From assembly GCF_002000985.1 (NCBI RefSeq), contig NZ_CP018822.1:576001-640000 (forward strand): DNA of 64,000 nt, read 5' to 3'. Positions 1 to 7,760 of this stretch are shown here, one piece after another. Each line of letters begins with the position of its first letter. Within the stretch, counting starts at the first letter, position 1. The notes beneath the pieces were generated by a model. It ran no database searches. It was not told where the DNA came from and saw only the letters and a program-made list of their open reading frames with translations. Both the position numbers and the translations under genes were made by a program. Origin of the DNA: Streptococcus gallolyticus subsp. gallolyticus DSM 16831 (GTDB taxonomy: Bacteria; Bacillota; Bacilli; Lactobacillales; Streptococcaceae).

Positions 1-224
1 CTTTGATTGTTGACCCACCACGTACGGGACTTGATGATAAGCTTTTGGATACTATTTTGAAATATCAGCCTGCTAAAATGGTTTATGTGTCATGTAATAC
101 TGCAACGTTAGCTCGAGATTTGGTCAAGTTGAGTAAAGTTTACGACGTTCATTACATTCAGTCGGTGGATATGTTTCCGCATACCGCACGGACAGAAGCG
201 GTAGTGAAATTAGTGCGTAAGTGA
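1..224 (+). CDS. rlmD: 23S rRNA (uracil-5-)-methyltransferase, C-terminal end (RlmD/RumA family)
   Basis: This is the last 73 codons of a gene that begins upstream of the window. The visible end has the TrmA/RumA-family signatures: DPPRTGLD, which contributes to the catalytic and AdoMet site, and [12 protein letters not shown], whose SCN cysteine is the nucleophile that attacks uracil C6. The family makes m5U in 23S rRNA from AdoMet in the cytoplasm. The N-terminal TRAM and iron-sulfur regions cannot be checked. Gram-positive genomes often carry two paralogues, so RlmCD is an alternative to RlmD. Confidence 0.88.
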   Translation, partial: LIVDPPRTGLDDKLLDTILKYQPAKMVYVSCNTATLARDLVKLSKVYDVHYIQSVDMFPHTARTEAVVKLVRK

Positions 225-348
225 TTTCTATTTTGGGCAAAAGCCTGAAATCAACTACTCCTACATATAGCAAATACGGACAGAAGCAATGGCAAGTTGA
301 TGCGTGAGTGAAAAATGGATGATTGACTAAGAAGTAACTATAATAATA

Positions 349-436
349 AACAAAAAAGCTGAGCGCTTTGTACTGCTACTAATTGTTAGAGTTTTTATCT
401 AACTTTTGGTGTGGTACATTGTCTCAGTTTTTTTGT
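349..436. terminator. Nested triple-hairpin element between convergent genes, probable bidirectional terminator
   Basis: Three inverted repeats are nested inside each other. The outer arms are AAAAAAGCTGAG (352-363) and CTCAGTTTTTTT (423-434). The middle arms are TGTAC (369-373) and GTACA (414-418). The inner arms are GTTAGA (385-390) and TCTAAC (398-403). The outer arms give a T-run on either strand, which suits the convergent rlmD end and the AraC gene whose stop codon overlaps the element. The 5' part (TAAACAAA then AAGCTGAGC) resembles one end of the dispersed repeat at 32.1 kb. Confidence 0.6.
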
Positions 437-1653
437 TATTTTAATCGTACTCGATATTGTTTTGGTGTGATTCCATAGGTTTCTTTAAAACGTTCTGTGA
501 AATGGCTTTGGCTAGAAAAAGCTAACAACTCTGAGATTTCCTGAATCGAAATGTTTGTTTGTATTAATAGGCGACAAGATTCTTTTAATTTTTCTTGTAG
601 GATATATGCTGCTGGTGTCAGGTTTAAGTCTGCTTTAAAATAGTGAGTGAGGCTAGAACGATTAACACCGACTTGTTTAGCTAAATCACTAACCGTTAGG
701 GCTTGATTAAGCTGGGAATGGATAATATCAACAGCTAAGTGTGTATAATAGGAAAGGTCAGCAAGACCTTTTTTCTGTTGCACTTTTTGACAAATCTCTC
801 GTAAACACTTGTGTTCGTAATTTTCAATTGCTTGTATTGTTTCCAGCTGGTCCATTTGTAAATAAAAATAATCTCCCAGAACTTGCATAGATTGCCAAGG
901 AATTCCCGCAGAAATGGCTGCATTTTGTCCTAATGTAATATTGGCAATAAAATGATAACGGGCTTGTTGAAGTTGAGAGTGGCTTAGTTGCCGAATATTA
1001 GTATTTGGAGCTTGGAGCAAGTGTTCAAGCTCATACAGGTTGCCTGAAGCAATCGTTTGGAAGATAGCTTCTTCTTTGGTGGGAGTTTTGGGAGTATTTG
1101 CTGGAAGAGGTGTTTGCTGACTCAATTCAAAAGCATTAGGGGATTTTTCTTGCGATAATTGATGGCGTTCTTGGTGGGAATTTTGATAGTGAATATTTAG
1201 TCCTTCAGGCATTTCTTGGTGATAGAGGAAATAGGCTAATTCTCCAAAGGCTTTTAATTGTGCTAAATTTTGACACGGAATAGACAGTAATAAACGATGA
1301 AATGCTGTTATATGTTTAGAAGTAAAGCCGATATTTGGCTCGTGGACGAAATCTAAAGAAGCTTCGGGGTGTGTGCGAATCGGAGCTGTCACAAAAATAG
1401 TTTGTGGGTCTAATTTCCAGATAACAGAAAAAACAAGAGGAGCTCTTTCAAATAAACTAACGCCGTCAAAATAGTGCTCCCTATCTGTGGGAGTTCCTCG
1501 ATTTTGTTTCCAAAAGTTAACGTCGTAAAACTTTTCTAATCCCACAGGAAATGAGTAAAATGGACCGTCTTTCAATGAGAAAAGCGTAAACGGAATTTGG
1601 CTCATCTCATAAAGATTTTGAAATCTTTTTAGGGTATTTTGTGATAAATTCAT
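436..1653 (-). CDS. AraC-family transcriptional regulator
   Basis: The product is about 405 residues. The last ~100 residues form two helix-turn-helix units of the AraC/XylS type: an AKQVGVNRSSLTHYFK helix region, then the typical FSSQSHFTERFKETYGITPKQYR ending split over the second unit. The N-terminal ~280 residues are long and helical and resemble other streptococcal AraC regulators with an uncharacterised sensor region; no AraC cupin is obvious. I chose the ATG at 1653 because GAAAG lies 8 nt upstream; a TTG at 1668 is also in frame. The divergent neighbour is a secreted alpha/beta hydrolase, which is a plausible target but not shown. Confidence 0.85.
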   Translation of the reverse strand: MNLSQNTLKRFQNLYEMSQIPFTLFSLKDGPFYSFPVGLEKFYDVNFWKQNRGTPTDREHYFDGVSLFERAPLVFSVIWKLDPQTIFVTAPIRTHPEASLDFVHEPNIGFTSKHITAFHRLLLSIPCQNLAQLKAFGELAYFLYHQEMPEGLNIHYQNSHQERHQLSQEKSPNAFELSQQTPLPANTPKTPTKEEAIFQTIASGNLYELEHLLQAPNTNIRQLSHSQLQQARYHFIANITLGQNAAISAGIPWQSMQVLGDYFYLQMDQLETIQAIENYEHKCLREICQKVQQKKGLADLSYYTHLAVDIIHSQLNQALTVSDLAKQVGVNRSSLTHYFKADLNLTPAAYILQEKLKESCRLLIQTNISIQEISELLAFSSQSHFTERFKETYGITPKQYRVRLK

Positions 1654-1794
1654 AGGTATTTCTTTCAAATATAATAAAAAATAAACAAAAATGATAATAA
1701 CTTTATTGTATATAAACTATAATAAGCTTGTCAATTGAAAGACACAACTCACTATGAAAGGAATTTGCAATGACAAAAAAAAGTTAAGAAGAAA

Positions 1795-2745
1795 ATGGCG
1801 TTATGGAAGAAAATAATTCTTGGTGTTTTAATTGCGCTTTTGGTAGCTTTGATTGCAACTTGGTCAACATTTTCTTACTATATAGGTGTCCTTTTGGCGG
1901 CACATAGTAGTTCTGTTCAGTCTTTGAAGTCTGAGGTCGCCGATAAATTTACAACGGGAACTTATACTGATAGTGAAACAGGGTTAACGATTAATTATAA
2001 TCTTTATGTGCCAGAGGATATGACAAGTGATGAGACTGTCCCTATGGTGGTCTTTATTGCAGACTCGAGTTCGGCTGGTGATTATGAAACAACAGCGCCA
2101 CTTTATCAAGGGTTTGGTGGTATGATTTGGGCGAGTGATAGTGAGCAAGCTAAGCACAAGAGTGCTGTCTTGGTACCACAATACCCAGAAATCATCTTAG
2201 ATGACCATGATGGTTATACCATGACTGATTATGTAGAAGCAACGGCACGGATGATTGAGTCAGTTGCTGGAGAAAATCAAGTGGATACGAATCGGATTTA
2301 TGGAACTGGTCAATCTATGGGAGCTATGACTACAATGTATCTTCAAGCTACGCATCCTGATTTGTATGCGGCGACCATTTTAGTTGATGGTCAATGGGAT
2401 ATTTCGACATTATCTGGTTTGCAAGATGCGACATTTACTTATTTTGCTGCTGGTGGTGATACGCGTGCGGTAACTGGTCAAACAGAAGTCAAAGACATGC
2501 TAAGTGAAGCAGGAATTAGTTATGGCGAATTAACGGATGTGGATGCACAGGCGGATTCAAGTGAGCTAAATACGCTTGCAAATGATATGTATAGTGATAA
2601 TTATAAACAAAATTTCATTACTTATACGAAAGGCTCAGTATTGCCATGGTATGTCCCAACAGGTGCTGAGGAACACCTGTTATCGTTTAACTATGGTTAT
2701 ACTATTGAGGCGGTGCGTGATTGGTTATTCGAACAGAGTAAATAA
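1795..2745 (+). CDS. Secreted or membrane-anchored alpha/beta hydrolase (esterase-like)
   Basis: The 316-residue product starts with a hydrophobic anchor (residues ~5-32), followed by an alpha/beta-hydrolase domain. The nucleophile elbow GTGQSMG (G-x-S-x-G) follows a strand ending RIYGTG, as in PHB-depolymerase-like peptidases and esterases. A C-terminal HLLSF may hold the catalytic histidine. The substrate is unknown. The ATG used here has only a weak ribosome binding site. A better start is ATG 1770, preceded by AAAGGA, but it runs into a stop after five codons because of an A8 tract at 1775-1782. With seven A residues the reading frame would join and add MTKKVKKK. The gene may therefore be frameshifted, mis-sequenced or phase-variable. 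Confidence 0.8.
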   Translation: MALWKKIILGVLIALLVALIATWSTFSYYIGVLLAAHSSSVQSLKSEVADKFTTGTYTDSETGLTINYNLYVPEDMTSDETVPMVVFIADSSSAGDYETTAPLYQGFGGMIWASDSEQAKHKSAVLVPQYPEIILDDHDGYTMTDYVEATARMIESVAGENQVDTNRIYGTGQSMGAMTTMYLQATHPDLYAATILVDGQWDISTLSGLQDATFTYFAAGGDTRAVTGQTEVKDMLSEAGISYGELTDVDAQADSSELNTLANDMYSDNYKQNFITYTKGSVLPWYVPTGAEEHLLSFNYGYTIEAVRDWLFEQSK

Positions 2746-2856
2746 CGTTTTAAGAGTAGAAAATAGCTAACGAAAGATGTCACTTTATTTTTGACAGTAA
2801 AGGATTTTCTCGATATACTGGTGAAAAATTACGTTCGAGAGGGTATTTTGGGAAAT

Positions 2857-3429
2857 ATGACAGTTATCATTCGTTTGGCTCGTTTAGAGGATGCCAAAGA
2901 TTTACTTGCTATTTATCGTTATTATGTTGAAAAGACGGCTATTACTTTTGAGTATGAGGTGCCAAGTTTAGAGGAATTTCAGGAACGAATGCGCTCTATT
3001 ATGGCTTTTTATCCGTATTTGGTAGCAGAAGAGGCAGGGCAGATTTTGGGTTATGCTTACGCGTCATCTTTTCATCCAAGAGCTGCTTATGCTTGGTCGG
3101 CTGAGGCAACGGTGTATTTGGACAAGGCTGCGCGTGGAAAAGGTGTAGGACGTCAAATTTACCGTGCTTTGGAAGAATACTTGATAAAAATGGGAATTTT
3201 GAATCTCAATGCTTGCATTGCTTCAACTGAGACAGAAGATGCTTATTTGACAAATGGCAGTGAAAAATTCCACCGTGCCCTTGGTTACCAGTTAGTCGGA
3301 AAATTTCATCAGTCTGGCTATAAATTTAACCATTGGTATGATATGATTTGGATGGAAAAAATGTTAGGTGAGCACGATAACCATGTAAAACCTGTCAAAT
3401 CAATTCATGAAGTTACACAAAAAGCTTAA
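2857..3429 (+). CDS. GNAT acetyltransferase, phosphinothricin/YncA-like
   Basis: The product is about 190 residues and matches the Pat/Bar/YncA branch of GNAT enzymes: an N-terminal IRLARLEDAKDLLAIY start, the ITFEYEVPS segment, an acetyl-CoA loop (AARGKGVGRQIYRAL) and the late FHRALGYQLVGKFHQSGYK segment. Such enzymes acetylate small amino-containing compounds; the substrate here is unknown. A TTG-initiated frame extends 22 codons upstream, but homology begins at ATG 2857. The stop codon lies inside the left arm of the following terminator. Confidence 0.85.
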   Translation: MTVIIRLARLEDAKDLLAIYRYYVEKTAITFEYEVPSLEEFQERMRSIMAFYPYLVAEEAGQILGYAYASSFHPRAAYAWSAEATVYLDKAARGKGVGRQIYRALEEYLIKMGILNLNACIASTETEDAYLTNGSEKFHRALGYQLVGKFHQSGYKFNHWYDMIWMEKMLGEHDNHVKPVKSIHEVTQKA

Positions 3430-3452
3430 CTCATATTCTGAGTTAAGCTTTC
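3421..3452 (+). terminator. Hairpin terminator overlapping the end of the acetyltransferase gene
   Basis: A perfect 13-bp stem (AAAGCTTAACTCA with TGAGTTAAGCTTT) has a 5-nt loop. The T-rich tail is short (CATTTAT), so termination strength is uncertain. The left arm contains the stop codon of the preceding gene. Confidence 0.6.
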
Positions 3453-3555
3453 ATTTATAAACATGAAATGCAGGTTTAGTGGAGTAGTTTGACAAGAATG
3501 AGTTCGGTAACTTTTTCTTGCTAGGAAAGTGATTTCATGTTACTATAAGTAGGTA

Positions 3556-3626
3556 GCCGCTATAGTTAAATGGTATAATAGAGCAATGGTAATGCTCCGT
3601 TCCGAGTTCAATTCTCGGTGGCGGCA
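3556..3626 (+). tRNA. tRNA-Thr (anticodon GGT)
   Basis: A complete cloverleaf folds by eye. The 7-bp acceptor is GCCGCTA with TGGCGGC (one G-T pair). The D arm is GTTA with TAAT. The anticodon stem is GAGCA with TGCTC around the loop ATGGTAA, with T33, anticodon GGT and A37. The variable loop is CGTT. The T arm is CCGAG with CTCGG around TTCAATT. The discriminator is A. CCA is not encoded. GGT reads ACC/ACU threonine codons. The gene stands alone, with a strong terminator directly behind it. Confidence 0.88.
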
Positions 3627-3639
3627 AAGATAGTTTGGA

Positions 3640-3661
3640 AGCCTCGCGTGAGGCTTTTTTT
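3640..3661 (+). terminator. Rho-independent terminator of the tRNA gene
   Basis: A 6-bp stem AGCCTC with GAGGCT around the loop GCGT is followed by a run of seven T. It lies 14 nt after the tRNA. Confidence 0.85.
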
Positions 3662-3670
3662 AGTGGAAAT

Positions 3671-4378
3671 TTAAGCTTGTCCTTTGCCTTTCTTCCAAAT
3701 CATAATCCCAACCAATCCTTGAGCAAACATGCCGAGGTAGCTGAAAGCGACGATTTGGTTTCCAATGGAAATAAATAGTATAAAACTAAGAAAGTCAACC
3801 AAAAGCCAAATGTAGTAGCCATCAAGGTGCCCTTTTACTTGTCGTTGTTGGGCGGTGAATGATAGTCCGTTTGTCAAAGCATCGAGGACAATTTTTTGTC
3901 CACCCATCCAGTAAGACAGAAAGCCAAGTCCAATTGTCCAAAAGAAGATAGCGAGAAAGACGTCTTTGGCTCCGAATTTTTTATCGACAACAAGTTCACC
4001 ATTATCATTACGGCGTTTTTTCCAACTGTAATGCCCGATAAATTCGGTTACGAGGTAATAAAAACTTGTAAACATATCACCGTAAATGCCTTGCATTCCA
4101 GCAACTAAAATCCCAGCGACGTTTTGAATCCCATTTGCCTTAAAGGTGTGTTGCCATTGGAGCGCCAAAGTCCATGTTCCGATAAAGCCAAAGATTGACA
4201 TGATAATTGAGAGAGTATTTAAGGTGGTAAAATCACCTGTGACTAGTGTCGATAACATGCCATAGAGGGTAAAGCTAAGTGACGCCAGAAAAGCGATAAT
4301 GACAAACAGTTTTTCTTTAGTGTTTAGGCGATTCCATGCAAGGTTGAAAGAATTTTTAAGTGATAATTGTTTTTTCAA
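3671..4378 (-). CDS. pnuC: PnuC-type nicotinamide riboside transporter
   Basis: The 235-residue integral membrane protein has about seven hydrophobic segments and PnuC features: WTLALQWQHTFKANGIQN and the YGDMFTSFYYLVTEFIGHYSW region, whose polar and aromatic residues line the substrate path in the family. PnuC takes up nicotinamide riboside by facilitated diffusion for NAD synthesis. The start is TTG, placed 6 nt after the kinase stop codon with GGAG in the kinase 3' end, so it is translationally linked. The kinase-pnuC pair probably forms one operon behind NrdR-like boxes. Confidence 0.9.
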   Translation of the reverse strand: MKKQLSLKNSFNLAWNRLNTKEKLFVIIAFLASLSFTLYGMLSTLVTGDFTTLNTLSIIMSIFGFIGTWTLALQWQHTFKANGIQNVAGILVAGMQGIYGDMFTSFYYLVTEFIGHYSWKKRRNDNGELVVDKKFGAKDVFLAIFFWTIGLGFLSYWMGGQKIVLDALTNGLSFTAQQRQVKGHLDGYYIWLLVDFLSFILFISIGNQIVAFSYLGMFAQGLVGIMIWKKGKGQA

Positions 4379-4384
4379 AAAATG

Positions 4385-5023
4385 TTAATCTCCAATTCCA
4401 ATTGATTTCATTTCTTGACGGATCATTTGATAAACTTTTGCCCAGTCCTCTGATTTTGTAACATCGATATGGTCGGTGTTGATTTTCATTTTAGGACTGT
4501 ATTGGTAGTTTTCATACCAGCTGTTGTAGTGTGTGTGAAGGAGTTTGTAGTAATTAGTGAGCCCGTTAGCATTATCAGGCTGTTCAAAATCACGTCCACG
4601 TTTTTTGATGTTGTTCATGATGTGGTCAAAACTGCCTTCGAGGTAAATGAGCAAATCAGGGGATTTTTTAGGAAGTCCGTCAATCTCCTCCATCATGTTA
4701 TCTAACAATTCTAGGTAAATCTTATATTCTTGTTCGCTGATACTGCCTTGAAGGGTATTGATATACGTAAAGAGAGCATCTTCGTAGATGGAACGGTCTA
4801 AGACATTATTATCAGTATCATAAGCTTTTTTTATGGCTTTAAAGCGTTTATTTAGAAAATAAATCTGCAAAGCAAAGCCGTATTTTTCAGGGTCTTCATA
4901 ATATTTATCTAAAATAGGGTTGTTATCAACAGGTTCAAAGAAAGCTGTTGTGCCTAATTCTTTGGCTAAAAGAGAAGTATAGGTAGTTTTTCCAACTCCT
5001 ATCATTCCTGCTAGAATAATCAC
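4385..5023 (-). CDS. Deoxynucleoside kinase (dAK/dGK/dCK family)
   Basis: The 212-residue product is a cytoplasmic salvage kinase that phosphorylates deoxynucleosides with ATP. The P-loop GMIGVGKT is at residues ~6-13. EPVDNNPILDKYYEDP follows, with the glutamate that binds the sugar. DRSIYEDALF (the DRS motif) is near residue 77, and RGRDFE forms the lid region. The start is GTG, preceded by GGAGG at about 12 nt. It is the first gene of a pair with pnuC. The upstream region holds a sigma-A-like promoter overlapped by two NrdR-type boxes, which ties it to dNTP supply. Confidence 0.88.
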   Translation of the reverse strand: MIILAGMIGVGKTTYTSLLAKELGTTAFFEPVDNNPILDKYYEDPEKYGFALQIYFLNKRFKAIKKAYDTDNNVLDRSIYEDALFTYINTLQGSISEQEYKIYLELLDNMMEEIDGLPKKSPDLLIYLEGSFDHIMNNIKKRGRDFEQPDNANGLTNYYKLLHTHYNSWYENYQYSPKMKINTDHIDVTKSEDWAKVYQMIRQEMKSIGIGD

Positions 5024-5215
5024 GATGGTAATGCACCTCCAATATGCTAATGTAAGTGAGAATAGTTATGGAAATAGATTTGAGCATCTATTTAAAAAAT
5101 GGTAGTAAATGTTTGGTGGAAGTTATGGTATTGTGGAAATAAGAAGATAGCCTCCTTTCTCTAAGTATTATCTATGTAGTGGCAAGAAATCGTTCTTGTT
5201 GAAACTGCATATTAA

Positions 5216-5263
5216 ACACAATATCTTGTGTTCTGTATAAAATCTTAGCACTATATTTTGTGT
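5216..5263 (-). promoter_or_regulatory. Tandem NrdR-like boxes over the deoxynucleoside kinase promoter
   Basis: Two 16-nt near-palindromes, ACACAATATCTTGTGT (5216-5231) and GCACTATATTTTGTGT (5248-5263), are spaced 32 bp start to start, about three helical turns, as is typical for NrdR box pairs. On the minus strand a promoter overlaps them: -35 TTGCAA, a 17-bp spacer and -10 TAAGAT. The match to the NrdR consensus (ACACwATATwTwGTGT-like) and the spacing are seen directly. Repression of the kinase-pnuC operon by NrdR is inferred. Confidence 0.72.
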
Positions 5264-5338
5264 TTTGCAAGACTTGAAAATTATTATTTTTGTGCTATAC
5301 TGATTACTTTTATCTGAACGGATAGCTTGAACAAAATA

Positions 5339-5388
5339 ACAAAAAGCCTCCTGCTAGGTTACCATAAAGGTAATATCAGAATGCTTTT
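5339..5388 (-). terminator. Terminator of the minus-strand GNAT gene
   Basis: Read on the minus strand, AAAGCATTCTGATATTACC can pair imperfectly with GGTAACCTAGCAGGAGGCTTT and is followed by TTTGTTATTTTG. It lies directly after the stop of the acetyltransferase gene at 5405. Confidence 0.6.
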
Positions 5389-5404
5389 ATTGATGTGAAT
5401 CTGC

Positions 5405-5911
5405 TTAATCAGGCAGTTTGGTTAAGTCGTAATAGTGTGGAATAATGTCCTCGTACTCATTGTTTTTATTGAGGAATCCTGCAGGAATCGTTCCAAGTTG
5501 GTGGAAGCCTAGTTTTTGATAGAGGGCAAGTGCGGCTTGGTTTGATTTGACAACGGCATTGAATTGAAGAATTCTAAATCCTAATTTTTTAGCAGTCACC
5601 ATAGAATGGCGGACGAGTTTTTCACCGATATGTTGTCCACGAAAATGACTATCAATAGCGTAGCTGGTGTTGCAAATATGTCCACAACGTCCCACATTAT
5701 TTGGGTGAAGAATATACAGACCGACAATTTGTCCAGTATCCGCTTGGTAGGCAACGCCTGTGTAAGTTTGGGCTTTGAAAAAGGCTTTTCCTGTCTCAAG
5801 GGTTAAGGTTTCAGTTTGTGGAAAGGCTACTCCGTCGGTCACGATTTGATTCCAAATCGCAATGGCTTGAGCGGTATCTTCGTCAGTAAATGATTTAAAT
5901 TGAATGTCCAT
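5405..5911 (-). CDS. GNAT-family N-acetyltransferase
   Basis: The 168-residue GNAT enzyme has a central acetyl-CoA loop (SHFRGQHIGEKLVRHSM) and the helix-strand ending (NQAALALYQKLGFHQLGTIPAGFLN) of the family. It resembles the group annotated as general acetyltransferases of unknown substrate. The start is well supported by AAAGGAGAAAC immediately before ATG. It is followed by its own terminator and preceded by the nucleoside phosphorylase on the same strand (about 45 nt), so the two may share a transcript. Confidence 0.82.
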   Translation of the reverse strand: MDIQFKSFTDEDTAQAIAIWNQIVTDGVAFPQTETLTLETGKAFFKAQTYTGVAYQADTGQIVGLYILHPNNVGRCGHICNTSYAIDSHFRGQHIGEKLVRHSMVTAKKLGFRILQFNAVVKSNQAALALYQKLGFHQLGTIPAGFLNKNNEYEDIIPHYYDLTKLPD

Positions 5912-5956
5912 GTTTCTCCTTTTTTCGGAAAAAAAGTTATCACTATTATAATGATT

Positions 5957-6724
5957 TTAACGGAATAATTCAACGGCAAAACTTAAAGCAATGTTTGCAA
6001 TACGGTCTTTGGTTTCAAGGTCAGCATCGTTAGCCAAAGTTCGAGGTTCCCAAGTTTCAACGTCTAGATTGTCAGCCGAATAAAAGAATTGAAAATGATT
6101 AATCTTGCGGAAGTTGGCAAATGCGGCAATCGCAGAGCATTCCATATCAACGGCGATAGCACCTTGTGTCTTTCGATTTGCCGTCTTTTGATGGGTTTCA
6201 CGGTAAATACCGTCAGTTGTCCAAACCTTTCCTTCTGTATAGGAGATATTTTGCGCGTCAAGAAACTGTTTAAACTGTTTGCGATAGGTGTGATTGAGCG
6301 CAATTTCACTTGTTGGCGGAGCGTAGTGATAGCTTGTGCCTTCGTCGCGAATAGCGCTTGTAGGAATGATGATTGACGTTTCTTTGATACTGCTATCTAG
6401 GACACCACACGTACCAAAAACAAGGATATTTTCAGCGCCCATAGCAATAATATCCTCTAAAATAGCAACACAGCCACTTGCTCCAACATAGGAGTTGAAA
6501 AAAGCAATTTTTTGACCCTGAAAATTTAGCTCATAGATTGGAATTTCCAAATTTGCGACACTTGTTTTTGCGATTTCACGGTGAGGAAATTCAGCTAAGA
6601 TTCGTGCGAAAGTTCCTCTTGCAAAACAGGTCACAGCTGTCTTTGGAAAATCTGGCAAAGCTTGGATGACATCCCCTGGGTTAATAATCGCCGTTTGCTT
6701 ATGGTCAAATTGTGATAAAATCAT
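5957..6724 (-). CDS. Nucleoside phosphorylase (uridine phosphorylase/PNP family)
   Basis: The 255-residue protein of the PNP_UDP_1 superfamily cleaves nucleosides with phosphate to give base and ribose-1-phosphate. Visible features are the glycine-rich FGTCGVLD phosphate-site segment, the AVDMECSAIAAFA ribose-binding region (MEC in place of the usual MES/MEG), and SADNLD with the aspartate expected to protonate the base. The exact substrate (uridine or purine nucleoside) cannot be told from motifs alone. It sits near the deoxynucleoside kinase, consistent with a small nucleoside-salvage neighbourhood. Confidence 0.82.
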   Translation of the reverse strand: MILSQFDHKQTAIINPGDVIQALPDFPKTAVTCFARGTFARILAEFPHREIAKTSVANLEIPIYELNFQGQKIAFFNSYVGASGCVAILEDIIAMGAENILVFGTCGVLDSSIKETSIIIPTSAIRDEGTSYHYAPPTSEIALNHTYRKQFKQFLDAQNISYTEGKVWTTDGIYRETHQKTANRKTQGAIAVDMECSAIAAFANFRKINHFQFFYSADNLDVETWEPRTLANDADLETKDRIANIALSFAVELFR

Positions 6725-6901
6725 GCCAACACATCCTCCTTGAATTTCAAAATATTTTTAACATTTTACTTAAAAACTCTGGAAAAAACAAGATAATTCA
6801 CTAAAAATGATGGTTTTTCTGAAAATTTCCCTGTAAAAAGAAATGATTCGTGGAAATCATGTTACAAATCCTTTACAAACTTCTCTTTTTGCCTATGTTT
6901 G

Positions 6902-6910
6902 TGTTATAAT
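6902..6910 (+). promoter_or_regulatory. Extended -10 promoter for the DUF1912-HHH pair
   Basis: TGTTATAAT (6902-6910) is a perfect extended -10 (TGn-TATAAT). No good -35 lies at 17 bp. It precedes the ATG at 6941 by 30 nt, leaving room for the GAGAGGTG ribosome binding site. Confidence 0.65.
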
Positions 6911-6940
6911 ATGACCTAGGAAATCAGACGAGAGGTGTTT

Positions 6941-7195
6941 ATGACTTACGAACAAGAATTTTTAAAAGAATTTGAAGCTTGGGTAGATTCACAAATCGCA
7001 ATCAACGAAATGGCGATGGAAGCTAGTCGTAAGATTGTGGAAGAAGATAAGGATGAACGCGCAGCTGATGCCTACATCCGTTATGAAAGTAAGTTAGATG
7101 CTTACAAATTTATCCAAGGCAAATTTGCTAATTATAAAGCCGGAAAAGGTTTCCACGAATTACCAGATAATCTTTTAGGGGAGAGAAATTACTAA
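6941..7195 (+). CDS. DUF1912-family small acidic protein
   Basis: The 84-residue soluble, acidic, helical protein matches the streptococcal DUF1912 family in length and in features (YEQEFLKEFEAWVDSQIAIN, then a YIRYESKLDAYKF core). Its function is unknown. ATG 6941 was chosen over an upstream GTG because GAGAGGTG lies just before it. The stop is one base before the start of the next gene, so the two are translationally coupled. Confidence 0.8.
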   Translation: MTYEQEFLKEFEAWVDSQIAINEMAMEASRKIVEEDKDERAADAYIRYESKLDAYKFIQGKFANYKAGKGFHELPDNLLGERNY

Positions 7196-7196
7196 A

Positions 7197-7514
7197 ATGG
7201 CAAAGAAAAAGAATCGAAAAAAAGAGTACTTATTGAAATTGAAACGCGCAGGTATTATCAAAACAGCTGCAACAGCAACTGTTAAAGTAGCTACTAATGT
7301 TGTTTCAAAAGCGACTCTTAGTTTGGAAGAATTTTCAGCGATTTCTGCCGTAGAAGGCATTCGACCAAAACTTATTGAAACACTTTACAATGAAGGGATT
7401 AAATCAGTTTCTGATTTCAAAAACTTCACTGAAAAAGACGTTTTGGCCTTTAAAGGAATTGGTCCAGCAACTGTTAATAAATTGAAAGAAAATGGCGTAG
7501 CTTTCAAAGCTTAA
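7197..7514 (+). CDS. Helix-hairpin-helix protein
   Basis: The 105-residue protein has a very basic N-terminus (MAKKKNRKKEYLLKLKRAG), a short alanine/threonine/valine-rich linker, and a C-terminal pair of helix-hairpin-helix motifs (AVEGIRPKLIETLYNEGIKS and FKGIGPATVNKLKENG, with the GIGPAT hairpin). HhH motifs bind the DNA backbone without sequence preference. A small nucleic-acid-binding role is inferred. It is encoded directly after the DUF1912 gene (1-nt gap) with GGGGAG as its ribosome binding site. Confidence 0.78.
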   Translation: MAKKKNRKKEYLLKLKRAGIIKTAATATVKVATNVVSKATLSLEEFSAISAVEGIRPKLIETLYNEGIKSVSDFKNFTEKDVLAFKGIGPATVNKLKENGVAFKA

Positions 7515-7519
7515 TCTAT

Positions 7520-7548
7520 TTGCGTTAGCTGACTAAATCTGTTAAAAT
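7520..7548 (+). promoter_or_regulatory. Promoter of the T-box transcript
   Basis: -35 TTGCGT (7520-7525), a 17-bp spacer and -10 TAAAAT (7543-7548). Transcription would start near 7555, just before the T-box leader. Confidence 0.6.
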
Positions 7549-7554
7549 AAAAAC

Positions 7555-7742
7555 ATTCAGAGGTGTCTTAAAGACCATTTGTTACAGAAAGCGGTGTGGT
7601 TGAGAAATCCGTACAAATGTTAAGGCTGGTTGCTGAACGTTGTAACTGAATAATCAAGTTGCGAGTGCTAGTCACTCGAATGTGGGTGGTACCGCGGATT
7701 TATAAAAAGTTCGTCCCTGTCGAAAGACAGGGGCGATTTTTT
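7555..7742 (+). ncRNA. T-box riboswitch leader, valine type
   Basis: The leader contains the T-box core GGGTGGTACCGCGG (7684-7697) and ends in a terminator hairpin (CGTCCCTGTC, GAAA loop, GACAGGGGCG, then T6). The base of stem I is GTTAC (7581-7585) with GTAAC (7642-7646). GTT at 7639-7641, in the context GAAC-GTT-G, is the likely specifier codon (Val). The TGGT bulge would pair with a tRNA 3' end carrying discriminator A, as tRNA-Val does. Uncharged tRNA-Val should favour antitermination. The codon assignment is by eye. valS follows, but only after three other genes. Confidence 0.9.
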
Positions 7743-7760
7743 GATTGTAGGTGTTAACAG

